64,000 nt of DNA from Burhinus oedicnemus (lineage: Eukaryota; Chordata; Aves; Charadriiformes; Burhinidae). Under the pieces are notes generated by a model. That model was not told where the DNA came from and searched no databases. It saw only the letters and a program-made list of their open reading frames with translations. The stretch is taken from NCBI GenBank assembly GCA_008921705.1, contig VFFE01008529.1, forward strand, positions 120,360 to 184,359, read 5' to 3'. Shown here piece after piece: positions 50,471-62,003 of the stretch. Position 1 is the stretch's first letter; every line of letters starts with the position of its first letter. Made by a program: the position numbers and the translations under genes.

Positions 50471-53400
50471 ATGGACCCAGCTGAGGCTCAGCACCGCGCT
50501 GAAGCTGGTCAGCCCTTAATCCGGAGACCCTACTGAGAGCTACCCGGGGCTTACAACAGATGTAGCCCCATCCAAACACAGGGGCTACAGAGCTACGCAA
50601 CCACCCTTAGGTGATGCGGGAACGCTGCCCAGACTGCAGCCCAGGCAGCCCAGCCACCCAGGAGGTACCAGACCCCGGGCACACGTGCTCTTTGTACCTG
50701 TGCCCTACATGCCAGCCAGCCCGCAGCTGCACAGGGGCTGCAGCGTGCCCCATGCTCAGCGTATGACTGCAGAGAGCCTGGAGGGTCACAGCTAGCACAT
50801 GAGCGGTGCCCACTTTCCAGGGCTTTTTGGCTACCTGGAAATCCCTAAACGTGCTATGCTGCACTGCTCGGCTGACCTCATGCCTCTGGGCCACTCGTCC
50901 TCGAGCGGGAAAGGCGCTGGCGTCCAGCAGCTCTCCTGGGAGAGCCGTCCTGTGGCTGTGCAGAGCCGGGGTGACAGACGCTGCTGCCGAACCCAAGCGG
51001 GCTGTTCAGTCAGTTGCCCACACCCACAACACAAGAGGTTATCCAGGGTTTTCCATTCTCTGGCATATCCCAAACTCCACCTTCCATTATCCTGAACAGA
51101 GCAGCTGGCTGTTTTTCCTCTTATTTACTTCCCATCCGCTTCCTAACCTCAGTCTGGCACTTTTATTCCTCCAACTTGTATTGTAAAGTTATAAAGGACA
51201 TGAATATTTGTACACTGTTATACAAAAAGAATAAATCATACTGGAAGCTGTGATGGAGAATACTGACCACAATCTTTGAAGTTCCTGGTCTGCTATTTGC
51301 TTACATAAAAGTTTGCACGCAGGCTTAAGTGTTGGATTTCTACTATCACTCATCAAATTTCAGCCAAATAAAATAGAATAAGCAAGGTGAACTACTCTCA
51401 GAAAGATAAACTGTCTGCGAGAATTTTTGATGCAAGTACTACGAGAACACCAAGAACTCACAGTTCTTCAAAAATACGCAAAAGTCTGGAATCCAAGGAG
51501 TTTCAGTTCTCTAAGATCGTATTTTAGAAAGTAAATTTTAATCAGGATTGGGTGGCTCAAGAGATTGGGTAATAGTATTTAAAAAAGCAAGTGATTAATC
51601 TCTGATCAACCACAGGGTAAGGACTAAAGAGCATTTCAGGTCTCAAACACCCCTGGGAACTAGCCAACTTAGTCTAATACTGTGGGTGCTGACTCTAGGC
51701 AGATTTCGGAGTTTCTCACACACAGTCCTCATGCCTATGAGCAGCCTCCTCTAAATTTCACTAGAACTACTCCATTATCCTCCCCAAAATTCTTCATTAC
51801 AGTTATGCGTACAAAGAGCCAATGGCAGTTAGATCCCAGGTTTGCTGCTAACACTGTGCTGACAAATAATTTGTTTCTGTTTCCTTTCTAACCACATCTA
51901 TGGGTTGTTTCTTAATTACAAACTTCTGAAGGCAAGAGACTCATACCAGTAAGCTTGATACTTACTTTGTAGAAAAACAGATATTCATCATTGCTGACTG
52001 ACACTGCTGACATTCAAAGATCTGAGACACTCAGAAATTGAGGCCAGACATATCTGAAGATATAGGTCCTAAACTCCCTCCATCTAACCGTAACATCAGA
52101 TTGACTTTTGCTCTTTTGGTTGTTTTAAACAGAATGAAAGAACAAGTAACATCTGGTGTGATATTGCTGAAGGTAAAGTATCACCCATTCTAATACAATC
52201 CTGCTAATACCTTGCTTACTCAAATTTTTGTTCGATTGCAACACTTCTCCGAGAGGATGTAATTACCTTGCTTCTTCCTTGTCTAAAATTATAGTCCACT
52301 GACATACCAGATTCCACCCAGCCATTATTCTGCACTACAAAAATAAAATACAGGTGTGCACACTAAGAAGGAAGATCAAGCTAGCCTGGCTCAGTTTCTC
52401 AAAAAACCCAGAATAAAACAAAACCCAGCCTCCCACGACAAACTTTATGTCACGTGTCTTTTTTACATAAGTCTGTTACTAAACACTGACTTCAGTAACG
52501 AATTTTATGTGTTCTTTTGATGCACAACATTTATTTATTTATTTACTTGCCTCTCTTTGCCTCTTTATAGGCTTTTATAAAAGCTCTGACAGCGCTCTCT
52601 GGGGACCACTGCATTTGATTTACCAGTTTGCAACTAGTTTTGCCAACGATCGATATAATTCCTGCATTTGTTCTTAAGTTGTTTCATGAAAAGTCAGAAT
52701 CTACATTGTTTCCAATATGTACTATCAAGCCTGTAGTAGTAGTTTTGGGGGCTTTTCTTTAATTTTCTTTGAAAATAAACAGCAGAGCAAAAGAGGGTGT
52801 CTGTGCCTGATGCATGTGGCACTCTCAGGATGTTTCAAGTTATGCTTTTCAAGCAGTTGTTATGGTTTAAGAAGCAACTACTGTCTGACCTCTTTAGGGG
52901 TAACAGGAGAAACTTAATGAAAGAAAACATCCGAGAATTGTCCAAAAAGAAAGGTTTTTTTTCTGCTTCTGCACATGTCAAGTGAAAGCTGTATAAATTA
53001 TTTTTCTAGATCAGAAGTTGAGAGATTTTATTAGCTTGTGCCACTGACCTGTGCAGACAGCTTTCTGGCACAATTTTCACGACTTGTTTACAGTATCACC
53101 TCAGTTATCCAGAACTTCTTGTTATCCTAACAAGGGTCAAATTCCTGACATGTATTAATTACACTGAAAATTGCCCTGGATTACCTGAAACCTCAAATAA
53201 CTGAACCTATTCACCGTCCTCCCTTTTAAATAACAGAGGAGACACTGTACAGTGGTGCTAATACTTTGTGGCTGATCCCTGTAACTCCAGAAATTAATAC
53301 ATAACCGTCACACTTCTTATCTAGCAGGCTTGTCAGCTTTGGATTGAAAACCAGGCTCAAGAGGTGGACGGCGTTTATAGCATGGTCCTACTCACTGCCA

Positions 53401-56400
53401 CGGGCTGTGGGGCAGGAGGAGATAGGAGGTAGGAAGGACAGGAAGGTTAAAAACAAAAACCACTGACCAGCATTCCTGATCCACGCACTGCTGGCCAAGG
53501 AAACAGAGCTGCTTCACAGTTCAGCCCTCCCTAGTTGGCAAAACGACCTTGGATCCCTCCCATAGTCAGCCAAGGACTCGCTGCTGCCTACATAGTTAAG
53601 TATACATCCCACTGACAGATACTTGAGCTTTTATAGTTGTGGCTGCTGGGCTCCATCTCCTCGTGGCCATCACCGGGCAATCAGGCCTGCAGCTTCTCCC
53701 TGAAGGTGCTCACCAAGCAGCTTCACAGGAACCTCTATGACTGCATGATCAGAGCTTGAATGCGAAGATGGGGATGCAAAGACCTGCTGGCAACTCATGC
53801 ATTCAGCCAACGCCAGGCATTAGCTCTAAGATCCCTAATGCTGTTGCTAGGCAGGGGTGGTAAAGTTAGGATTGGTTTTGGAAAAATCAGCAAGCCTCCT
53901 TCCAACCAAACTAGAAACGGTATTCAAAGGACAACAGTGACGAGGCAGCTTTCGTTAAGAGAAGGTATTAGAAACATCCAGGAACGCTTGGAAACACCCA
54001 TGGGATTTGTTGGCTGTGCAGCCAAGCTACACAGCATCCAACCAACCCAACAGTTATAAAAGGCAAGAAGGTAGCACAGCACCAGCAGCCCCGGCTATCT
54101 GTTTAAGGCCTGAAGTTTGTTGCCCCACAACAGGTGGAAGGGTGAGAATCACATCTGGCACTCAGTCCAATGTGCCTCCCAACACACCCATATGACTTCG
54201 CAACACGCAAGTCAAGTAACATCTCTCCAGCTGTTGCATTCACTGCAACAGGAGACCGACGTTACGACTGAAAAAGAAAAGAAAGGGGAAGGGGGGAAAA
54301 GCATAATGTTTACCATCGGCCTTACGGGGAAACACAAGCTAGATTCTAAATTGTGCATGAGAACTAGTAGAATTCAAAGAGAAAAGACGAGGTGATGAAG
54401 GAGTGTACAGAATGGACTGAAAAAAGCTGAGTTGAACTCAGAACACACTTGGATGCATGCACGCATTTAGCAAGTTAAATACTCTCCCCTTACTGAAAAG
54501 CTTGAAAAGAAAACTCCCTTTCACACATGGCACAGTAATAAATCAGTGCGCACTATTGCCCCAAACACAAACAGACATTCACCATCTAAGTAACAGTGCT
54601 TCCCGCATGAAGATGAGGAGGCAGAAGCAAACAAAGACGTGGCAACAGCGAGGACTTTAACAGAAGGACACCACTCCAAATAGCTGAGGACTGCCTCTGT
54701 ACTGCAATATTAATTTTCTAGACCATTAGTTATATTGCTTGTCCAGAAATGAACGTGTAATTCTCCTACTAAGCTGTAGGACAGACTTCCACATAGTATC
54801 ACAAAGCTTTTCAGCTTTCAAAAGGTTAATAGTTAATGGCTTTGATGTCCCTCAGCCAGATAGTTCAGCCTACCACTGTATTTTTGCACAAGCAATTAAC
54901 TAAGCTGCTTCCTCCACAGCATTAATTTTAACAGGTTTACAATAGTATCATTAGACCTCTGGACATTTAAGAGGAAGCACGTTACAATTGGAAAGTACTC
55001 TGCCAAGCAGGAAGCGAGTGGCTTTAATCCAGGAGCACTGAGGAATGCAGAAAGCAAGGAGACTTCAGTGTCAGGTATTTCAGCCTCTATGAACTCTTGA
55101 CCACAGCACCAGACTGCAGAATTTTACTGGGCTCTTAAACCAAAGAAATCACTGCGCGCAGATCTTTAAGGCACTAGTCTTCCATTAGTTTGCCTTTTTG
55201 CTTGTTTGCTTTAAGCCAGGGAAACAACTGCAATGTGATCTTTGGAGCGAGACACGTTCCATCATCTGCATTCAGCACGTACGCTCCTGCTAGCGACATG
55301 CACATCATCCGACAGAAATCCACTTACAGCGCCCGGAAAGGTTTTCAGCATAGAAACAGTACGAACAGTTGCTAGCAGACGTAAACTGCAACAGACTTCA
55401 CCAAGTTGATTCGCAGCCAGGAAGAGGATTAGAGACAGCATTCTTCTGCCACCACCTTCAGCCTAAGGGCTGGGGTCACAACAGACCATTGCCAACTCGC
55501 GCTCGCCCCCTTTTCACAAGAGGAGGAGGCAATAGGAAGCTTGACCCTCCCTGGCCCATTTTGAGGCGGCAGATCTGTCCGGTCTGACCACAATGTGGAA
55601 ACTTTTGTTGCCGTTCGCCTCTCGGGGACTAGTCAGGTTAAGAGCTCTTTGGAAGGTACCCTCCCCTTTCACATCCCCAGTGCCACTGTTACCCTGTCAC
55701 CGACATTCTCCAGATGGTACCACATGGATTCTATGGGCAGCAGCACCCGCTTCTCGGATGCTGTGAGAATGCAGGGTAGCAACAAATTCAGTGAATATTC
55801 TTACTGCGGTCAACCCCATTTACACTCACGTTAGCCCTCACTGTCTAACAGACACGGGCATCTAGCCGTTCCCTGCAGCAGAGGCTACATGTCACTGAAA
55901 AAGACAGTTGAGGATCAGAGACGGTATTTATAGCGCAGACCTACAGACTCCAACCTGTGAGAGGCTTTCCAGAATTAGGGAGTGAGAGTACTACTAAGTA
56001 TAGGTTTAAACACAGACAACCTTTAAACCGGGGATTTCGGGATGAGACTTTCCCAGGTTCCCGTGTCCTTTGATTCTGGCCAATAACTTAAGGGTTACAT
56101 CTAAGTTTAAACTCCCTAGCTGCAGCTTCGCAACTCCTTTAAACTGATGAAATGACACCTTCTTCCCTCAACATGGTGAGCCTGTTCCATCCCTCCTGCC
56201 CGCACTCCTGCTCATATAGTTACATGCTGTAAGATGAAGGAGAAGGGCATTTTTCAGCCAGATTAGTTGCCCACTCCAGGTGGTAGGCTAGCGCTGGCAC
56301 AGTAGGTGGTGTAGGATAGTCAAATTTAGAACAACTGGAAGCAACCATAGCCTCAGGTCTAGTTTTTCTTGTTAAGGACAAAAACAGAAAATATAGCTGA

Positions 56401-59400
56401 TACTTCTTTCAGCCTCAAGACTTGGTTATTCGTAGTTTACCATGCATGCTCATGTGCAGCACACCAGCTCAGTGCTTACTTTTAGATCCTCTTCAGCAAA
56501 CTAATTGGTTCTGCATCAGAAGTCACCCAAAGATTGCAAGTGTCTGGATATAACTCCAACAGTCCCGTACTCACCATGGGGCATGGGCAACACATTCACA
56601 GACTCAGAGCATCCAGCTCCCCCACCAAAAACTCCTGAAAATGGTACACAGCTCCAGAGCACGTGGCATTTGCCCAACTATTAAGAGAAGTCATAAGCTT
56701 CAACAGTGGGATTTGCCCTGAAGAGTTTTAAGTCATTCTGTTCAGGAGGCCTTTCGTTTCTAAGACAACAGTTCAATGAAGGCACTTGATTCTTCACTTC
56801 ATTTAGTGCAGCCCTAAGCTACATAGGGAATGGCGTTTTGTTTGTTAAACTGTCATTTTTTCTGATACTTACAGATACTTGGAGATTGTTCCTCAAAAGC
56901 TTGCTGTTTCTGAAATACTCACTTGACCAGAGTCAATAAACCAATGTAATGCAAGTCGTGGCTGAACTTGCAGAAGGACGCTTTAGGATCTGAAAGCAAC
57001 TCTAAAAATTAATCCCGTGGGCAACCTGCATTTTCCACGGGTGCAAAATGAGCTCCTCCTGGAAGCCAGCTGCCCTCCCCAACCCGACGAAAGACTCTGT
57101 CATTTATAGTAAAGGTTAATGCCATGATAAGGGCAAGTTCACATTTCAGCTGCCTAGCATTAGGGCTTCATCAGCAGTAATGTTTTTCTTTTTGGCATTT
57201 TCAAATGTTATCCCTGGAATCCTTCTCTTTATTAAACCTCCTATGTCCAAAAAAAAAAAAAGTAAACAATCATTACACTAAGCCTGTATTTATATAGTTT
57301 CATAAATAACATCTTTGTGAAGTCACTTGACAGCCCCAAAACAGGTACACTCCTTGCTTTTAATCAAGCACTTTTTTCTAAAACTTGGTAGTTGGCTTTC
57401 CCTTCTGAAGGCCGGGCAATAAAACTGTCACTGTGTAAAACAAAAAAAGTAATTCAAAAAGGAGATCCTCTGCAGTGCCCATCCTCTCTTGGTTTTAACG
57501 TAGAAAACATTCTCCTTACCTCTGAATTTGCATACTAACATTTAAAATTATTCAATGTGAATAAAGCTAATTATAAACCTATTGATTAAAGCCATGGTTG
57601 AAGACTCAAGTTGGGAGAGCAGTCTAAAAACAGACTGTGAGTGACACAGGAATGCCTGTGATATTTTTGCAAGTGTTATTTATTATTTGTATTAACATAC
57701 TGTCTAGGAGTCCTGGCCACAGAGCAGGACTCATGGGGTGAGGTGTTAGACAAAAACAGACTAGCAGATGATCCTTGCCACAAAGAGCTTACACATATTA
57801 TTAGCATTTGGCCAAATCAAGTCATGACATTCTCAGCAGCGGAGCTCAGCAGGTCCAGGGCACAGCTTAAGCTGGCTGTGAAACTGCTACACCTTTGAAT
57901 CCTAACCAGACTAGTTTGGGAACGGGCCTCAACAACATGACAAAGTTTGCATCTGTCCGCAGCTGCTATGGTTCACAGCTGTCCTTCACCTGTGTCCTAC
58001 AGACCTTTACCCACCTTGGCTGGTGCCATCCTCACCCAAGAAGGAAACTGTTAGGGGCGCTCGGGGTGCTAAACGAGACGCTTCAGCTTATAACAAGGGA
58101 CAAATTCCCAGACGCTGGTAGAAAAGGATGGCATCCTTAGTATGACAAGTAGTGGTCCCAGCCAACAAACAGCTTAGCTTATTGAGAGCACTTTAAGCAC
58201 TGCAGCCAAGGAAGCACCCAGAAGAAGAAGGGACTTTAAGGCCAGCAGTGAGGTTGGTCTGCAGAAGCCCTGGCTGAGTGCTGGCTGGGGCCAGCAGTGC
58301 AGGAAGCACACAGAAACCTGGGAGGGATCAAAACGGGCCAATTCAGAAGCAAACGAGGTGTCACTCACTTCACGTTTCAACTCCAGCCACCATAAATGCA
58401 ACACTCCAGCTGGTAGCTGAGGACAGAAGGGACGGCTCATGGATGTTAAGGACAGCTTGTGAGCCAGAGTGGGATGGTGAACACGAAGACTACTGGGAGC
58501 TGGCTGAACTCACTTCTCTGTGGGTGCTAAATGCAGCTCAGACCACCAAAAGCAAATAAACAAGGTGGGGTCATTTACCTCCCTTGGGTTTTTTTGATGG
58601 TTCATGTATTTTATTAATTTCCTATTATTTCAGCCTCTCTTACATCCATGCATCAGGTTAAAGTTCAAACGTGGAAGCCTGGGCAACGCAGGCTGAACCC
58701 GAGTGCTGCAGTGGAATACACCTCCAGCACACATGCTGCTGTCAGATCGATGATTAGTTTCCAGCATCAAAAGTATGTGAGTTTTGGGGCCAAACCCAAC
58801 ACCAGAGCAAGCACACCCATTTCAAGCAATAAAACACTAAATGAGATGCCAGCATTGTGTTCCACATTTGACACGCTAGTTTTTCTCTCAATGGCAGGAG
58901 AGCAATGCTTTCTGGACAGCATTTGCATGGTTAATTGGGAGCAATAATAACCTTCAAAAAACAGCTGTATTTCAGTGTAAAGTTTTAGTTTTTATTGGTT
59001 TGCATCTCATTTTTTCCCCCAATCAATGCTGCTTCCTCTATGCTTCCTGCCAAATTTGAACTGATGCCTGTTTTCCTGTTCTGTGATGAATTAACTACAG
59101 CTCACTGCAGATTGTTCCACACAGACTCTGTTTGCAAACAGCCTAGTTAAGAAACACCTGTTAGTTTACTTTTGTCTTCTTCATGAAACTTAGAAATGTT
59201 TGCCAGTACAGCATATGGCTAAATTCATTAAACAGGAATTTTATGAGGTAGCTCTGTCCTGCTCAGATGACACCAAAACAAACAGGCAGGAAAATCTAAA
59301 CGAAAAATGAATTTGAAGGCAGAGTCTAGAAAGCTTGGGGGGTAAAAAACCCAAACAACATAAGCACACAAGGACACAACGATGCCAACTATTTTTTTTT

Positions 59401-60566
59401 ACTATTTAAGGATACTATTGTTTTAGTGAAGGGATTCATTATATATTACAGCATGCGATGAGTCAAAGCTCACAGTGCGGCTCTGAACCACCGGCCAGAC
59501 CCTAAGTATTGTTCTAGCCAAACGCTCGGACAGCAGAACTGAAGGCAGGCGCAGGAGGTGTAGAGAAGCCAACTACCATTTAGCAAGGAAGATCCGCAGA
59601 AACCACGGCAGAATGGTTTACACGGCATTTTGCTGCGATGTTGACACTTTGCTTTCCATCAACATTCACAAAAATGTTTTTGGGGTGTAAGTGCCAAGAA
59701 CTTACTGTTTTTAGACAGTTAGGAACTTTTGCTTCTGTTTATTTCACATGTATCACAATTTACACAGCAAGACTTCTTTATGGATACAATTGTGCTAGCA
59801 AATGAATTTGTCCAGCAGCAAGAAGAAAAAATAAGGAAGCAGAAATTATCATGCATTATGAATCAAGATATTACAATAGCTGCAGGCTCTTTCCAGAAAG
59901 TACTACAAAGAATTAAAGGGAGAGTGAGAAATTAAAAGGAAGAATGAGAAGATATTTTTTTAAGAAAAAAACAACCACATAGTAACACTGAAGTATGAGT
60001 GGAAAGAGTGATAAAAATAGTGCACATCGGTTAAAGTTCCATGTATTTCTCTAAACTCTCTAATTATTTTTAATTCTGTGAAACACACTACACTATATTT
60101 GGGTCTTGTAATTTTATTTTCAGGTTCATATCTGCATGAAGAAAAAAAGACCTCATTTGCTGAGCTTAATTAGAAGCACGAACTCCTGAAAGCTAATGCA
60201 ACGCTGAAATTTCTTTGGGGCTTCATATAACATCAAAAAACCCCCCTGGAATTTATGCAACAGTACAGCATAAGAGCAAATTACCAGCACCAGCAGACAG
60301 GTAGCTATTCTTAATAAGCAAGTTCCCAGAGAACACTTTGCCAAGAGAAACTTCCTAGGAAAATAATCACAGAAAAAAACCCAACCTTGTTTTCAAAGGA
60401 ACAAGCTTTTTTAAACAGCACGTTACAGTCCTGTTCACCTTGGTGCAATAACCACGCAACCAGGTGACTTTTGCAGAGCTGTATTTTCCACTGCTAAATC
60501 ATACAAATGTCACAAAGTTGAGGATCATACACAAGCTGAAAAGTGGATGCCACAGTAAACAGATTT
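50471..60566. other. Non-coding interval
   Basis: About 10 kb in which I find no supportable exon or known repeat family. Contains an ATTT simple repeat near 52530-52545 and A-rich runs (for example 57248-57261). Many short open frames overlap on both strands without splice or codon support. Confidence 0.55.
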
Positions 60567-60746
60567 TTATTCAGTAGTGTTGAAACATGAGCCAAGATCC
60601 AAGCTGAAGTTCAGCCCTCCAACTTTGTCTTGACTACTTCCTACTATTATATGTGAGACTCTCTCACACAGCCTCTGAAGTAAGTGTCTGAGCTCCTGTG
60701 GGGATTGTTCAAGGAACTGAAGTAATGCTATAAACGCTCCTAAACC
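60567..60746 (-). CDS. Candidate 3'-terminal exon of an unidentified gene
   Basis: On the minus strand a strong acceptor (CTTATCTTTTGTTTGACAG) is followed by 59 open codons and TAA. AATAAA overlaps the stop (GAATAAAAATC), and a TG-rich stretch follows within about 60 bases, as expected for a poly(A) site. The peptide GLGAFIALLQFLEQSPQELR, HLLQRLCERVSHIIVGSSQD ends NFSLDLGSCFNTTE and looks like paired amphipathic helices of a helical-repeat protein. I do not recognise the family. No preceding exon was convincingly found up to 64,000. Alternatives: chance, or an alternative terminal exon within a long LIMCH1 intron. Confidence 0.4.
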   Translation of the reverse strand, partial: GLGAFIALLQFLEQSPQELRHLLQRLCERVSHIIVGSSQDKVGGLNFSLDLGSCFNTTE

Positions 60747-61356
60747 CTGTCAAACAAAAGATAAGGCAGAAACCTTTTCTTTTCTCACAGAGTGACATTA
60801 TTCAGGGACAGGAAGCAAAAACTAGAAATTTTTTTAAGGGACAAAGATAGACAACATACAGTGGTTAGCATTATAGAGCAAAACTTGTCTGTGATGATGC
60901 TGGAAATTTTTTATTTCTATAGAACTAAATATAGTAACCTTAAAAATCGGTTGTGCCCACTATGAACATCATACAAAATGAAAGAAACCAACAGTAACTC
61001 ACTGAAAAAATTGCTGGTTTTGTAAAAATCACTTATACATTAATTATATTCACTGTACTCTAATAATTCATCTTTGTAAGCCTTCTGCAGCTTCAGATGG
61101 TCTTTTAATTAATAACTCAGCCAAAATACTTTTCCAGCCTTGCACAATTAAATACATTAAAAGATGCTTCTGGAAAGCTGACAGTCTTAAAGACGTTCAG
61201 TATCAATTTCTCATGTGAGAAAATTTCTTCTGTCCACATGGCTCTTTCAGCAGAGCCTGTTATTCCTACCTAGGTTTAATATATCCTTTGGATGTTTTGT
61301 GAATTTGATTTTCGGTGGGAGCATTAGCTTTCTGGATTAACGAATACTGAACAGGA

Positions 61357-61932
61357 ATGAGAAAGCATTTCATCAAATTTAATAGTCTCTGTAAGTCTGA
61401 ATACCAAACCATTGGTCCTGTGTTTTATTTCATTAAAGCAATGCATCACTTCTGCTGTGATAACAGAAGCAGTCGGCACTTCTGGAGATCAAAGCACATT
61501 ACAAGCAAGCCCGCCAAGCTGAACATATGTAATTCTATATGTAATGCTGCATACAATCCACATCCTGACTCGGACTTGGAACTAGACAAAGATCATCTTT
61601 GTATATTTATATGGCCTGTGCTTAGTATGGTGGCGTGCAGATCCTTGAGTCCTTACTTTAACACAGCAACACCACAAGCAATAAATTTTGCTTACATGAT
61701 TGCTGCTCTGGTATACAAAAGGTCTGCAAATAAGCCATTCCCTCTTACACCACATGAGGAAGCCACTGGTAAGAATTTCAGAGTAATTGCAGATTCATCT
61801 AGCTGTAAACACCAGGAAAAGTTTGAAGAATTCAGTCAGTCAGCACTAGACCAGTTATACACAATACTTCACTGCAGTGTTATGAGAAATCACTCAAACA
61901 CGAAATACTGGCAAAATTTTTACACCTGGTAA
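61357..61932 (+). other. Unidentified 191-codon reading frame with AATAAA downstream
   Basis: ATG-initiated, intron-free frame of 191 codons ending TAA, the longest in the window outside the CR1 region. AATAAA lies at 61998-62003, about 65 bases past the stop. The product is Ser-, His-, Cys- and Asn-rich, with one hydrophobic patch (FIWPVLSMVACRSLSPYF, about residues 84-101) and a more polar end (ALDQLYTILHCSVMRNHSN). No signal peptide or known domain is recognisable. Could be an old retrocopy or transposon remnant, a lineage-specific gene, or chance. Confidence 0.25.
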
Positions 61933-62003
61933 TACTCCCAGATGAACATCTCAACGTGTCTCCAATACAGGCTTCAAGTTCACTGTTACCTTCCTTCAAT
62001 AAA

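Noticed and set aside
50607..51186. Several overlapping open frames of 80-129 codons on both strands
   Set aside because: Locally raised GC lowers stop density; no splice structure, no recognisable motif and mutually overlapping frames.
53760..54395. Run of overlapping plus-strand frames of 62-99 codons
   Set aside because: Different frames, no splice borders or homologous motifs; consistent with chance.
61090..61200. Minus-strand 38-codon frame (LSAFQKHLLMYLIVQGWKSI...) as an exon upstream of the 60567-60746 terminal exon
   Set aside because: It ends in TGA with no usable donor before it, and the AG at its start lacks a pyrimidine tract.
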